From assembly GCA_934277845.1 (NCBI GenBank), contig CAKQVV010000003.1, forward strand, positions 1 to 55,460: 55,460 bases of DNA, read 5' to 3'. Position numbers and translations under genes: made by a program. The notes under the pieces are model-generated. The model did not search any database and was not told the DNA's origin. It worked only from the letters and a program-made list of their open reading frames with translations. Shown here piece after piece: positions 33,002 through 42,367 of this stretch; positions within the stretch are counted from its first letter, which is position 1, and each line of letters starts with the position of its first letter. Source of the stretch: an uncultured Clostridia bacterium (GTDB taxonomy: Bacteria; Bacillota; Clostridia; Christensenellales; Pumilibacteraceae).

Positions 33002-34261
33002 TTACAGCGTTTCGGGGTTCTGAATCTTGCCGGTAACCGCGCTTGCCGCCGCGACCGCGGGGGACGCGAGATAAACTTCGGACTCGGGGTGTCCCATTCT
33101 GCCCACGAAGTTGCGGTTGGTGGTGGACACCGCCCTCTCACCCTTCGCAAGTATGCCCATGTGTCCGCCGAGGCACGGTCCGCACGTCGGCATCGAGAAG
33201 ATCGCGCCGGCGTTTACGAAAATATCGACAAGCCCTTCGTGAATCGCCTGCAGATAGATCTTTTGCGTGCCGGGAATAACGATGCAGCGCACGCCCTTTT
33301 TGACGTGGCGGTCTTTCAGTATCGAAGCCGCGACGCGCAGATCCTCTATTCTGCCGTTGGTGCACGATCCGATCACGACCTGATCGATGGGAACGTCGCC
33401 CACTTCGTCGATGGTGCGGGTGTTTTCGGGCAGGTGCGGAAAAGCGACCGTGGGGCGGATCTCGCTTAAATCTATGTCGTAAGTCTTTTCGTACTCTGCG
33501 TTATCGTCGGCTTTATAAATCTTGTACGGCTTGGTCGAGTGTTCTTTTATATATTCCACAGTCTTGTCGTCGACCTCGAAAATACCGTTCTTGCCGCCGG
33601 CTTCTATCGCCATGTTCGCCATGCACAGGCGATCGTCCATGGTAAGATCAGCTAAGCCCTCGCCCGTGAACTCCATGCTCTTATACAGCGCGCCGTCCAC
33701 TCCGATCATGCCGATAATATGCAGTATAACGTCCTTGCCGGAAACATAGCCTTGCTTTTTGCCGTAAAGATTGAACCGAAGCGCGGCGGGAACTTTGAAC
33801 CAGACCTTGCCGGTAGCCATAGCCGCCGCCATATCGGTAGAGCCCACGCCCGTCGAGAACGCGCCGAGCGCGCCGTAAGTACAGGTGTGCGAGTCCGCGC
33901 CGATGACCGCGTCGCCCGCAACAACCAGTCCTTTTTCGGGCAGTAAAGCATGCTCGATGCCCACTTCTCCCACCTCGAAATAGTTGGTAATTTCCATTTT
34001 GTTTGCGAATTCGCGCACCGTTTTGCACTGTTCCGCGGCTTTTATATCCTTGTTCGGCGTGAAGTGATCGGGTACGAGCGCGATCTTGTCGCGATCAAAC
34101 ACGCAATCGCAACCGAACTTTGCAAACTCGCGGATCGCAACGGGACTGGTGATGTCGTTGCCGAGCACGAGATCGAGTTTCGCCTCGATGAGTTGTCCGG
34201 GTTTAACCTCGCTAAGCCCCGCATGCGCGGCGAGAATCTTTTGAGTCATCGTCATTGCCAT
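33002..34261 (-). CDS. leuC: 3-isopropylmalate dehydratase large subunit
   Basis: 419 residues, the shorter aconitase-like form. The three cluster cysteines are in VIGSCTNGR and PTCGPCLGGH, binding a 4Fe-4S centre. Further signatures are GADSHTCTYGALGAFSTGVGS, split as SHTCTYGALGAF, and RNFVGRMGH. AAGGAGA is 10 nt from the ATG; internal ATGs three and five codons on are also possible. Confidence 0.97.
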   Translation of the reverse strand: MAMTMTQKILAAHAGLSEVKPGQLIEAKLDLVLGNDITSPVAIREFAKFGCDCVFDRDKIALVPDHFTPNKDIKAAEQCKTVREFANKMEITNYFEVGEVGIEHALLPEKGLVVAGDAVIGADSHTCTYGALGAFSTGVGSTDMAAAMATGKVWFKVPAALRFNLYGKKQGYVSGKDVILHIIGMIGVDGALYKSMEFTGEGLADLTMDDRLCMANMAIEAGGKNGIFEVDDKTVEYIKEHSTKPYKIYKADDNAEYEKTYDIDLSEIRPTVAFPHLPENTRTIDEVGDVPIDQVVIGSCTNGRIEDLRVAASILKDRHVKKGVRCIVIPGTQKIYLQAIHEGLVDIFVNAGAIFSMPTCGPCLGGHMGILAKGERAVSTTNRNFVGRMGHPESEVYLASPAVAAASAVTGKIQNPETL

Positions 34262-34414
34262 AATGTATCGTTCTCCTTTTGATTGTCTGTGATTGTTTGG
34301 CGTGTGAATATATGAGATTTAACGGTCGGATTTTCCCGAATATCGCCGCGTTTGTCACGCAATACGGTTGAGTTTCCTCGTTTCGCCCTTTTAAAATCCG
34401 GCGTCAGCGGGAAA

Positions 34415-35986
34415 CTACGCCCTGTCCTTGGTGAGTTTATATTCTATCGCGTCGGTGAGAGCGATAAGCGACGCCTCGATTATGTCGCGGGAAACGCCCA
34501 CGGTCGTCCACACGTCGCGCCCGTCGCCCGACTCGATAAGCACGCGCGTCTTTGCCGAACTGGTTTCGCGGCTGTCGAGAATACGTACTTTGTAGTCGGT
34601 GAGCGAAAACCCGCCCAGCGCGGGATAGAACCGTTCGAGCGCCTTCCGAAGCGCTATATCGAGCGCATTGACGGGACCGTTGCCTTCCGCGGCGCGGATT
34701 TCCGTTTCGTCGCCCACTCGCACTTTGACAACCGCCGTTGCCGGCGAAAAGTCCTTGCCGGTTGCCTGCTCGCCTATCGTCTTGAATTTTTCGAGCGTAA
34801 AGTACGGCTTGTACGAGCCGAGAGTTTTCATGACGAGCAGTTCAAAACTCGCTTCCGCGCCCTCGAACTGATAGCCGAGGTATTCCATGTCCTTGATTTT
34901 GTTTACTATGTCCGCCGTGACGGGACTGTCTTTCGTCACCGACGGATCGATCTTGCGCACCTTTTCGAGAATCGCGCTGCGCCCGGCGACTTCGCTGGTG
35001 AGAAACCGTCTGCTGTTGCCCACGCTCTCGGGCGAAACGTGCTCGAAACTGACCGACGCCTTGTTCACGCCGTCCGCGTGCATGCCCGCTTTGTGCGCGA
35101 ACGCGGATTTTCCGACGTAAGGCGCGTTGCCCGGCAGGCGCACGTTTGCTATCTCCGCGATTTTGCGGCAAGTCTCCGTAAGTCCGGGCATTTTTCCGTC
35201 CGGCAGGCATCTGTATCCGCGTTTTAATTGCAGGTTGGCGATGATCGCCGACAAGTTCGCGTTGCCGCAGCGTTCGCCGAAGCCGTTGAGCGTACCCTGA
35301 ACTCCTTTTGCGCCCGTTTCCACCGCCGCTACCGAGTTCGCCACCGCCATGCCGCCGTCATCGTGGGCGTGGATCATTATCGGCACGTCCACCGCCGCGA
35401 TCGCCGCGCACGTGATTTCCGCGACTTCGCTCGGAAAACAGCCGCCGTTGGTGTCGCAAAGCGCGATATAATCCGCTCCCGCTTCCGCCGCCGCGACTAT
35501 CGACGCTATCGCATAACCGGGATTGTGTTTGTACCCGTCGAAGAAATGCTCGGCGTCGAACACGACCTCTTTGCCTTTTTCTTTCAGGTATTTCACGGTG
35601 TCCGAGATCATTTCGAGGTTTTCGGTCAGTCCGGCACGGATAATCTCCGTCGCGTGAAAGTCCCAGCTTTTTCCGAATACCGCCACCGCGGGCGTATTCG
35701 CCGCCAGAAGCGACCGCAAGCCCTCGTCATTTTCGGGATTAGCGCCCTTTCTTCTCGTCGAGCCGAACGCCGTGAGTTTGGTTTTGCCGAAGTCCTCGCC
35801 CGCTATCTCGCGAAAAAATTCCGCGTCCTTTGGATTAGAAGCCGGATTGCCTGCCTCGATAAAATCGACGCCCAGCGCCGAAAGCGCGCGGCAAACCGCT
35901 ATTTTATCGCGGACGGAAAACGAGATGCCCTCGCCCTGCGCTCCGTCCCGAAGCGTGGAATCGAAAATCAGTATTTTTTCGTTCAA
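34415..35986 (-). CDS. cimA: Citramalate synthase
   Basis: 523 residues. Condenses pyruvate and acetyl-CoA to citramalate, giving a threonine-independent route to 2-oxobutyrate for isoleucine. The DRE-TIM barrel has DSTLRDGAQGEGISFS, the metal motif HAHDDGGMAVANS and GTLNGFGERCGN; GAQGEGISFS rather than GEQSPG separates it from LeuA. The C-terminal regulatory domain is present. Its place between leuA and leuC supports the role, since LeuCD and LeuB process citramalate further. No ilvA is in the locus. Confidence 0.93.
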   Translation of the reverse strand: MNEKILIFDSTLRDGAQGEGISFSVRDKIAVCRALSALGVDFIEAGNPASNPKDAEFFREIAGEDFGKTKLTAFGSTRRKGANPENDEGLRSLLAANTPAVAVFGKSWDFHATEIIRAGLTENLEMISDTVKYLKEKGKEVVFDAEHFFDGYKHNPGYAIASIVAAAEAGADYIALCDTNGGCFPSEVAEITCAAIAAVDVPIMIHAHDDGGMAVANSVAAVETGAKGVQGTLNGFGERCGNANLSAIIANLQLKRGYRCLPDGKMPGLTETCRKIAEIANVRLPGNAPYVGKSAFAHKAGMHADGVNKASVSFEHVSPESVGNSRRFLTSEVAGRSAILEKVRKIDPSVTKDSPVTADIVNKIKDMEYLGYQFEGAEASFELLVMKTLGSYKPYFTLEKFKTIGEQATGKDFSPATAVVKVRVGDETEIRAAEGNGPVNALDIALRKALERFYPALGGFSLTDYKVRILDSRETSSAKTRVLIESGDGRDVWTTVGVSRDIIEASLIALTDAIEYKLTKDRA

Positions 35987-36121
35987 TAAGCCGTCCTCCG
36001 TTTTTTTGTTCTTCGCCTGTCGGCGAGTTCAAGGTTTAGCGGTCGTTCCGTGAAAGGGATCCCGTAAAACGAAAACAAAAGTTCCGATTTCGTTATTCTT
36101 ACCTTGACATGCTTTTTTCTC

Positions 36122-37669
36122 TTATTTTTCTTCTTTTACGAGTTGTTGTTCGTAAATCATGTTGTTTATCGCGGAAACGTACGCCAAGACCGCGGCGTTT
36201 ACGATGTCCAGACTGACGGCGTGGCCGTTGAATACGTTTTGTCCCGCACGGATCTTGACCGTGACCGCGCCCTGCGCGTCGGTGCCGCCCGTCACGGAAT
36301 CGATCAGAAAATCGTCAAGCTCGAACTTTTCGCCGCCCACAAGCTGATTGATCGCCTTGTAACTCGCGTCGATCGGTCCGAACACCGACGATGTGACCGC
36401 CTCGCGCTTTTCTCCGTCGGGACAGACGAGCCGCACCGCCGAAGTCGTCGTAATCGTGTTGCCCACGTTGATGACGAAACGGTCGAGCCGATAACTCTCG
36501 GGAACGCCGCGGTTTTGTTTGTGCGCGAGCGCTTCGAGATCGCGGTCGGAAACGCTCTTTTGGCGATCCGCGAGTTTTTTGAATTCGTCGAATATATCGC
36601 CTACGGCATCGTCCGGCACGGTTATGCCCAAAGTTTTCAGCCTGTCTATAAGCGCGTGCTTACCCGAATGCTTACCCAGCACCATTTTGTTTTCGGTCAG
36701 TCCCACGGACTCGGGCGTCATTATCTCGTACGTCTGCTTGTTCGCAAGCACTCCATGCTGATGTATGCCCGACTCGTGCGCAAACGCGTTTTCGCCCACT
36801 ATCGCCTTGTTCGGCTGGACTTTCACGCCCGTAATCGCGGTGAGAAGTTTGCTGGTCTTGCTGATTTCGGTTGTTTTTACTCCGCAACTCGCGCCGAAAT
36901 AATCGCCGCGGGTATAAAGCGCCATAACCACTTCTTCGAGCGCGGTGTTGCCCGCTCTCTCGCCGATGCCGTTTATCGTACATTCGACCTGCGTCGCGCC
37001 CGCTTTTACCGCCGCGAGGCTGTTCGCCGTCGCCATGCCGAGGTCGTTGTGACAATGCACCGAAACGTCGACCTTGTCTATGCCCCTGACGTTTTTGATG
37101 ACGTATCCGATAAGAGCCGCGTACTCCTCGGGCACCGCATAGCCCACGGTGTCGGGAATATTGACGGTGGTCGCGCCCGCCTCGATCGCGGTTTCCAGCA
37201 CCTTGCACAAAAATTCCGGATCGCTTCTCGACGCGTCCTCCGCCGAAAACTCAATATCCGCACACTTGGCTTTTGCGTATGCAACCGCCGATTTCGCGCG
37301 TGCAAGCACTTCTTCGCGAGTCATTTTGAGTTTGTACCGCATATGCAGTTCGCTCGTCGCCAGAAACACGTGTATTCTCGGGTGCGCGGCGTCCTTCACC
37401 GCGTCCCACGCGACGTCTATGTCCTTTTCGAGCGATCTCGCAAGCGACGCTACCGTGGCGTTTTTCACCACTCCCGCGATGCTTTTGACCGCCTGAAAAT
37501 CGCCCAGCGACGCGATTGCGAACCCTGCTTCGATTACGTCCGCGCCGAGCGCGTCGAGTTGCTCCGCCATGCGCAGTTTTTCGCCTATGTTCATGCTGCA
37601 ACCGGGTGATTGCTCGCCGTCGCGAAGCGTAGTATCGAAAATCTTGATTCTCCGCGTCTTTTCGCTCAT
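36122..37669 (-). CDS. leuA: 2-isopropylmalate synthase
   Basis: 515 residues. Condenses acetyl-CoA with 2-oxoisovalerate, committing carbon to leucine. Motifs: DTTLRDGEQSPGCSMN, the metal motif SVHCHNDLGMATANSLAA and GIGERAGNTALEEVVMA; FAHESGIHQHG is typical. The C-terminal leucine-binding domain (from about residue 385) includes GGTDAQGAVTVKI, so feedback control by leucine is expected. AGGAAG precedes the ATG; an upstream reading to 37789 runs into a repeat and is rejected. Confidence 0.97.
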   Translation of the reverse strand: MSEKTRRIKIFDTTLRDGEQSPGCSMNIGEKLRMAEQLDALGADVIEAGFAIASLGDFQAVKSIAGVVKNATVASLARSLEKDIDVAWDAVKDAAHPRIHVFLATSELHMRYKLKMTREEVLARAKSAVAYAKAKCADIEFSAEDASRSDPEFLCKVLETAIEAGATTVNIPDTVGYAVPEEYAALIGYVIKNVRGIDKVDVSVHCHNDLGMATANSLAAVKAGATQVECTINGIGERAGNTALEEVVMALYTRGDYFGASCGVKTTEISKTSKLLTAITGVKVQPNKAIVGENAFAHESGIHQHGVLANKQTYEIMTPESVGLTENKMVLGKHSGKHALIDRLKTLGITVPDDAVGDIFDEFKKLADRQKSVSDRDLEALAHKQNRGVPESYRLDRFVINVGNTITTTSAVRLVCPDGEKREAVTSSVFGPIDASYKAINQLVGGEKFELDDFLIDSVTGGTDAQGAVTVKIRAGQNVFNGHAVSLDIVNAAVLAYVSAINNMIYEQQLVKEEK

Positions 37670-37738
37670 TTTGGTTACTTCCTGTTTTTTGGTTGTTGTG
37701 TTCTTTGGGGATAAGGATGGGGTTTGTCGCTCCACGTC

Positions 37739-37806
37739 GGGGATCCTCACGTCGCAACGCCATTGTCCTTGATGGCAGGACAATGCCATTGCTCCTCTAA
37801 TTGACG
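37739..37806. repeat. Family 1 arm upstream of leuA
   Basis: GGGGATCCTCACG (37739-37751), a 16-bp stem with two mismatches (GCAACGCCATTGTCCT, 37754-37769; partner 37777-37792) and a diverged end TCCTCTAATTGACG. Confidence 0.65.
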
Positions 37807-37929
37807 CGGTAACAGTCGAACTGTTCGTTTCTATTTTTCGGTTTAATATATCGCCGCGTTTGTCGCGCGATACATTATGTTACAAACCGGCTTTCGACCT
37901 TAAAAGATAAAATCCGTTCCTAATGCAGG

Positions 37930-38061
37930 GGATTATTACGGTCGCACAACGGCGCTCAGCCCTGTCGCAATCATAGATTGCTCCCGCTTTTGCTAAAAAC
38001 AATTCACTGAATTGTTTTTACGGTGCTATGCACCGCCGCGTCGCGCCCATAATGACGGCTA
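37930..38061. repeat. Diverged repeat with a chain of small hairpins
   Basis: It begins like a family 1 arm (GGGGATTATTACG) and ends ATAATGACGG. Between are CAATC-N4-ATTG-type, AAAAACAATTC/GAATTGTTTTT and CGGTGC/GCACCG stems in series. The gap between leuA and ilvC (37670-38135) holds only repeats. Confidence 0.5.
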
Positions 38062-38135
38062 TAACCGAAAACTCTTCGTCTATTAAAAAACTTATCCCAA
38101 AATTCGGGTTTTAAGGCGAATCTCCGCCCTGTTTT

Positions 38136-39140
38136 TTATTTCTCGGTAATTTCGGTTTGCCAGTTCATCATGCTGCGCAAGTTTTTTCCCACGACTTCGA
38201 GTTGCTGTTCGGCTTCCATTCTGCGTTTTGCGTTGAAGTACGGGCGGTTAGCCTGGTTTTCGAGAATGAAGTTTCTCGCAAAAGTTCCGTCCTGAATGTC
38301 CGCAAGCACGCCTTTCATTGCCTTTTTGGTTTCTTCGGTGACGATCTTCGGTCCGGTGACGTAATCGCCGTACTCCGCGGTATCGGAAATCGAATAACGC
38401 ATGCCCGCAAAGCCCGCCTTGTTGATAAGATCGACGATAAGTTTCATTTCGTGGACGCACTCGAAGTACGCGCTCTCGGGCTGATAGCCCGCCTCGACCA
38501 GCGTTTCGAAACCGGCGCGCATCAGCGCGGTCACGCCGCCGCAAAGCACTGCCTGCTCGCCGAACAGGTCGGTTTCGGTTTCTTCTTTGAACGTGGTTTC
38601 GAGCACGCCCGCACGCGCGCCGCCGATGCCGAATGCATAGGCAAGACCGATTTCCTTGGCGTCGCCGGTGGCGTCCTGCTCTACGGCGATAAGACACGGC
38701 ACGCCTTTGCCTTCCTGGAACTGACTGCGGACGGTGTGTCCCGGGCCTTTGGGCGCGATCATGACGACGTTGACGTCGGCGGGCGGAACGATCTGCCCGT
38801 AATGAATATTGAATCCGTGCGCAAACATAAGCGTTTTACCCGCGGTCATGTGTTTTGCGATGCTCTCGCGGTACAATTTTGCCTGTTTTTCGTCGTTGAT
38901 AAGGATCATGACGATGTCTGCCCACTCCGCCGCTTTTTCCGCGGTGGTTACTTTCAGTCCCAACGCTTCGGCTTTTTTCCAGGACTTGCTGCCCTCGTAA
39001 AGACCTACCGTTACGTTCGCTCCCGAATCTTTCAGGTTAAGCGCGTGCGCGTGGCCCTGACTTCCGAAGCCTATAATAGCGATTTTCTTGTCCGCGATTT
39101 TCTTGAAGTCGCAATCTTTTTCATAATACATTACTGCCAT
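38136..39140 (-). CDS. ilvC: Ketol-acid reductoisomerase (class I)
   Basis: 334 residues, class I length. Isomerises and reduces acetolactate and acetohydroxybutyrate with NAD(P)H and Mg. Rossmann motif IIGFGSQGHAHALNLKDSG, then IAPKGPGHTVRSQF and the metal-binding knotted domain with DLFGEQAVLCGG and FECVHEMKLIVDLI. GGAGG lies 8 nt from the ATG. Second gene of the T-box operon, 124 bp after ilvN. Confidence 0.98.
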   Translation of the reverse strand: MAVMYYEKDCDFKKIADKKIAIIGFGSQGHAHALNLKDSGANVTVGLYEGSKSWKKAEALGLKVTTAEKAAEWADIVMILINDEKQAKLYRESIAKHMTAGKTLMFAHGFNIHYGQIVPPADVNVVMIAPKGPGHTVRSQFQEGKGVPCLIAVEQDATGDAKEIGLAYAFGIGGARAGVLETTFKEETETDLFGEQAVLCGGVTALMRAGFETLVEAGYQPESAYFECVHEMKLIVDLINKAGFAGMRYSISDTAEYGDYVTGPKIVTEETKKAMKGVLADIQDGTFARNFILENQANRPYFNAKRRMEAEQQLEVVGKNLRSMMNWQTEITEK

Positions 39141-39264
39141 TTTTGTTTACCTCCGTAAATTTGATTTTTTATTCTCGCGCCGCTGCCGTTTCCTGTCTTT
39201 CCGGGCGGTCGTGTTCTGACTTTTTATTCCTGTATATTATATCCGGGTTTTTTTTGCGTGATTT

Positions 39265-39771
39265 TCAGTCTTTTTTGTCGGGAAAACTTTTTTCGCCGCG
39301 CCTGATCCCGGCAAGTCCGGTGCGGACGATCTCTTCTATTCCGAACGGTTCGAGCATGCCGATGAGAGCGGACAGTTTTTTCGAGTCGCCGGTTACTTCG
39401 AGAACGAGCGACGACGGCGCGACGTCGACAATATGCGCGCGGAAAATATCGGTGATTTCCATGATTTCCGCCCGGGAATTGCGCGTCGTCCTGACTTTTA
39501 TCAGCATCAGTTCGCGGTAAACCGCTTTGTCGTCCTCGAACATGGTCACGCCGATTACCTCGACAAGTTTCGACACCTGTTTTTTTATCTGATCGATAAT
39601 GTCCTCGTCCCCGCGGACAACAACCGTCACACGGCTGAGTTCGGGTTTTTCCGCGCTTCCGGTCGATAAACTTTCAATATTATAACCGCGCCGCGAAAAC
39701 AAACTGCTGATTCGCCTGAGAACTCCGTAATGATTTTGCACCAGTATCGATAAAACGTATCTGTTCTGCAT
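39265..39771 (-). CDS. ilvN: Acetolactate synthase small (regulatory) subunit
   Basis: 168 residues. N-terminal ACT domain (VLSILVQNHYGVLRRISSLF, then GYNIESLSTG) and a C-terminal ALS_ss domain (ELMLIKVRTTRNSRAEI). Binds valine and activates the IlvB catalytic subunit. The start at 39771 follows AAGGAGG by 4 nt; a longer reading to 39810 would include leader sequence. First coding gene after the T-box leader. Confidence 0.96.
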   Translation of the reverse strand: MQNRYVLSILVQNHYGVLRRISSLFSRRGYNIESLSTGSAEKPELSRVTVVVRGDEDIIDQIKKQVSKLVEVIGVTMFEDDKAVYRELMLIKVRTTRNSRAEIMEITDIFRAHIVDVAPSSLVLEVTGDSKKLSALIGMLEPFGIEEIVRTGLAGIRRGEKSFPDKKD

Positions 39772-39808
39772 TATGCCTCCTTTATCCGTCGCAAACAGTC
39801 CGGAATAC

Positions 39809-40101
39809 AAAAAATGCCTTGCCGCGCCTCGGGACGACAGAAAACTGCCGCGTTACCACCCGACTTGACCGCCGGTCCGGGCGGTCCTGCTCAGCAAGGA
39901 TCAAAAATCTTCTTTGATTCTATGGACTTATAACGGGGTCCTGCCGTCCGGTACTTGCCGTCCTCTTCGGACGGTTCGCGCCGGCTGCTCGGGAATGAGA
40001 TAGATCCGATACCTTCTTTACCGACTTTCACCTGCCATCGGTTCTCTGAAAAAGTATGGGTTACCGGTCTTTATGTTTCCGTCGCCGCATTTGAAAATAT
40101 A
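39809..40101 (-). promoter_or_regulatory. T-box leader controlling the branched-chain operon
   Basis: On the minus strand the leader carries the distal Stem I element AGAGAACCGATGGCAGGTGA (40028-40047), and the T-box proper GGGTGGTAACGCGG (39848-39861), which pairs with the uncharged tRNA acceptor end. The trinucleotide ATC at 40008-40010, just after the Stem I apex, is the best specifier candidate and would read isoleucine; this is less certain than the T-box call. A T6 tract at 39809-39814 may mark the terminator, though I could not resolve its stem. Confidence 0.88.
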
Positions 40102-40108
40102 TGTCGAA

Positions 40109-40137
40109 ATTGTATCACATTATTCTTTTGTTGTCAA
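40109..40137 (-). promoter_or_regulatory. Promoter of the T-box branched-chain operon
   Basis: TTGACA (40132-40137), 17 nt, TACAAT (40109-40114). The leader to ilvN is about 330 nt. Confidence 0.82.
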
Positions 40138-40361
40138 CGATTTTTTTATAAATTAACGATTTTTTTCGTAAAAATACAGTAATTAGCCTTTTTTGACCTT
40201 TTTTTTGCTTTTTTACATTAAAGCGATTGCTTTTTTACGTTAAAGTGTGAAAATCACCGGTTTTTATGTAATTTTTATATAGTGATGCGAATTGAATAAC
40301 CGTCTTTATTTAAAAATTAACTGATCCTTATAAAAAAGTTTATTTTATTTCATAAAACCTA

Positions 40362-40390
40362 TTGACAAAGAGTAAAATATGTGGTAGAAT
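40362..40390 (+). promoter_or_regulatory. Promoter of the tRNA region
   Basis: TTGACA (40362-40367), 17 nt, TAGAAT (40385-40390), about 50 bp before the interrupted tRNA copy. The AT-rich stretch 40140-40361 shows nothing else I can name. Confidence 0.75.
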
Positions 40391-40446
40391 ATGGTTCCAA
40401 GCATTCTATGGCTTGTGTCTTTTATTTACAAAAAAAGACGTTTTAA

Positions 40447-40545
40447 CGCGGGATAGAGCAGTCGGTAGTTTGTTTGGCTCCTACGTAGCACGAGCAAAGC
40501 GAGTATAACCCGAAGCGACAAGGGTTTCCCGAAAAAGTCGCGACA
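40447..40545 (+). pseudogene. Interrupted and decayed copy of the tRNA-Met gene
   Basis: The first 38 nt follow the intact tRNA downstream (CGCGGGATAGAGCAG, then GGTAG, then GGCTC). About 24 nt (CTACGTAGCACGAGCAAAGC and following) are then inserted in the anticodon loop, after which ATAACCCGAAG resumes. The T-arm is not recognisable and no CCA is encoded. Substitutions break the D-stem. It lies in tandem with the intact copy under one promoter. Confidence 0.6.
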
Positions 40546-40568
40546 GACAGTTTAATTTACTATTTTAA

Positions 40569-40645
<77 letters not shown>

Positions 40646-40683
40646 TTAGCACAAGGATCTATTTAATAGATTCTATGCCCGTA

Positions 40684-40726
40684 ACAAATGCCGTCAGATG
40701 AAACATCGGACGGCATTTGTTTTTTG
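40684..40726 (+). terminator. Terminator after the tRNA
   Basis: 12-bp stem ACAAATGCCGTC (40684-40695) / GACGGCATTTGT (40709-40720) with an inner GATG/CATC stem and T6. The stem may also serve the converging MATE gene. Confidence 0.85.
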
Positions 40727-40737
40727 TTTTGAAAACC

Positions 40738-42228
40738 TTATTCTTCTCTCTTTTCTTCGGCGGAAATAACGGCGACCTCTTCGTCGGGGTTATCGACCGT
40801 GCCGTCGTTAACAGTTACTCTCTCGTCGGCAAGAATACCGTCGGCAACGGCTTTGTTTTCCGTTTCGGAACGCCGGCGGCACCTCTTGAAAATAATCGAA
40901 AACATTATTATATGCGCGACGGAAGTAACAAACCAACTGACCGGATAGGAAACGTACAACATCGGGAGCGAGTGGTCGGCGGCAAAAACGGTAAATATCC
41001 AGACGACGCGGAGCATGCACGCACCGATAAACGAGTTTACGGTAGGTAAAGTCGAATATCCCATGCCGCGCAACATGCCCATCATTACGTCCATGATTCC
41101 GCACAGAAAATATGTAGGCATGATTATTTTCATTCTCGCCATGCAGTAATCGATGACTTCTTTGTCGGGCGAATAACAACGCGCAAGGTAACGTCCGAGT
41201 CCCCAGAACGAAAGCCCGAGAATCAGACCGACCGCGGTAACGAGAATAAGGCAATCACGGAGAATAATTTTTATTCTGTCATACTTGCCGGCACCGTGAT
41301 TTTGTCCGGTAAAAGTGATTGCCGCGCTGTAAACGGCGTTCATGGAAACATAGACGAATCCTTCGAGATTAGTCGCTGTGGAATTGCCGGCAACGACGTC
41401 GTCGCCGAAGCCGTTGACCGCCGCCTGAATAATTACGTTGGAAATAGAGAAAAGCGTGCCGTAAACACCCGCCGGAAGTCCTACTTTTACTATGTCTTTT
41501 ATTTCCTCGGCATGAAATTTCAGTTGTTTAAAGTTCAGTTTGCAATAGTCGGTTTCGCGGATAAGACAGATCACGACGAGCAATGCGGAAACTATCTGGG
41601 AAATTATCGTGGCAAGCGCGACGCCGGCTACGTCCATTTTGCAAACTATTACGAAAAATAAATTAAGAAGCGCGTTGAGTACGCCTGCGATAACGAGAAA
41701 ATAAAGCGGACGGCGGGTATCGCCTTTTGCTCTCAGAACGGACGCGCCGAAATTGTAGACCAGCGACGCGGGACTTCCTAAAAAATAAATTTTAAGATAC
41801 AGCGCGGCTTTATCGATGACGTTTTCGGGCGAATCCATAAGTTCGAGCATTCCTTTGGACGCAAAAAAACCGATTACTCCCACTATTAAACCGCTGACGA
41901 CTGCCAAAAGCATTGACGTGTGAGTAGTCCTGGATGCCTTCTCGGGATTGTTTGCGCCGATCGCGCGCGCCATAACAACGTTGGTACCTATCGAAAAACC
42001 GATGAACAGGTTTGTTATAAGGTTAATGAGAGATCCTGTCGAACCGACCGCCGCAAGCGACTGTTTGCCGGCAAACTGTCCTACTACCACCACGTCGGCG
42101 GCGTTGAATAAAAGTTGCAATACGCTGGAAAGAATCAGCGGAATACAAAAAATTATGATCTTACCCATCAACGGGCCGTTGATCATATCTATTTCTTTTT
42201 TAACTTTTTTTTCTTTTACGATAGTCAT
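40738..42228 (-). CDS. MATE-family efflux transporter
   Basis: 496 residues with about 12 hydrophobic spans. The N-terminal half starts MINGPLMGKIIIFCIPLI and contains NAADVVVVGQFAGKQSLAAVG, a MATE hallmark, with a matching second half. Exports cationic drugs or metabolites in exchange for Na or H. The C-terminus is an acidic cytoplasmic tail. The ATG at 42228 lies 9 nt after a TATAAT with no Shine-Dalgarno, suggesting a leaderless mRNA; an upstream TTG (42249) would fall before the transcript start. Confidence 0.93.
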   Translation of the reverse strand: MTIVKEKKVKKEIDMINGPLMGKIIIFCIPLILSSVLQLLFNAADVVVVGQFAGKQSLAAVGSTGSLINLITNLFIGFSIGTNVVMARAIGANNPEKASRTTHTSMLLAVVSGLIVGVIGFFASKGMLELMDSPENVIDKAALYLKIYFLGSPASLVYNFGASVLRAKGDTRRPLYFLVIAGVLNALLNLFFVIVCKMDVAGVALATIISQIVSALLVVICLIRETDYCKLNFKQLKFHAEEIKDIVKVGLPAGVYGTLFSISNVIIQAAVNGFGDDVVAGNSTATNLEGFVYVSMNAVYSAAITFTGQNHGAGKYDRIKIILRDCLILVTAVGLILGLSFWGLGRYLARCYSPDKEVIDYCMARMKIIMPTYFLCGIMDVMMGMLRGMGYSTLPTVNSFIGACMLRVVWIFTVFAADHSLPMLYVSYPVSWFVTSVAHIIMFSIIFKRCRRRSETENKAVADGILADERVTVNDGTVDNPDEEVAVISAEEKREE

Positions 42229-42237
42229 TGTTATCCG

Positions 42238-42266
42238 ATTATAAATCAATTCAAATAAAAAAGCAA
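42238..42266 (-). promoter_or_regulatory. Promoter of the MATE gene
   Basis: TTGCTT (42261-42266), 17 nt, TATAAT (42238-42243). ATG 9 nt downstream. Confidence 0.65.
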
Positions 42267-42367
42267 TACTATTTCGGAAATTTTGTCGAATTTCATTCAG
42301 ATATAATTTTTTCTGTATTTTTTATCTTAAAATCTAGTGTTTATTTTTCTACTTACTCACATTAAAC

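Noticed and set aside
36104..37609. 501-codon plus-strand open frame opposite leuA
   Set aside because: Antisense shadow of leuA; no ribosome site and no recognisable domain.
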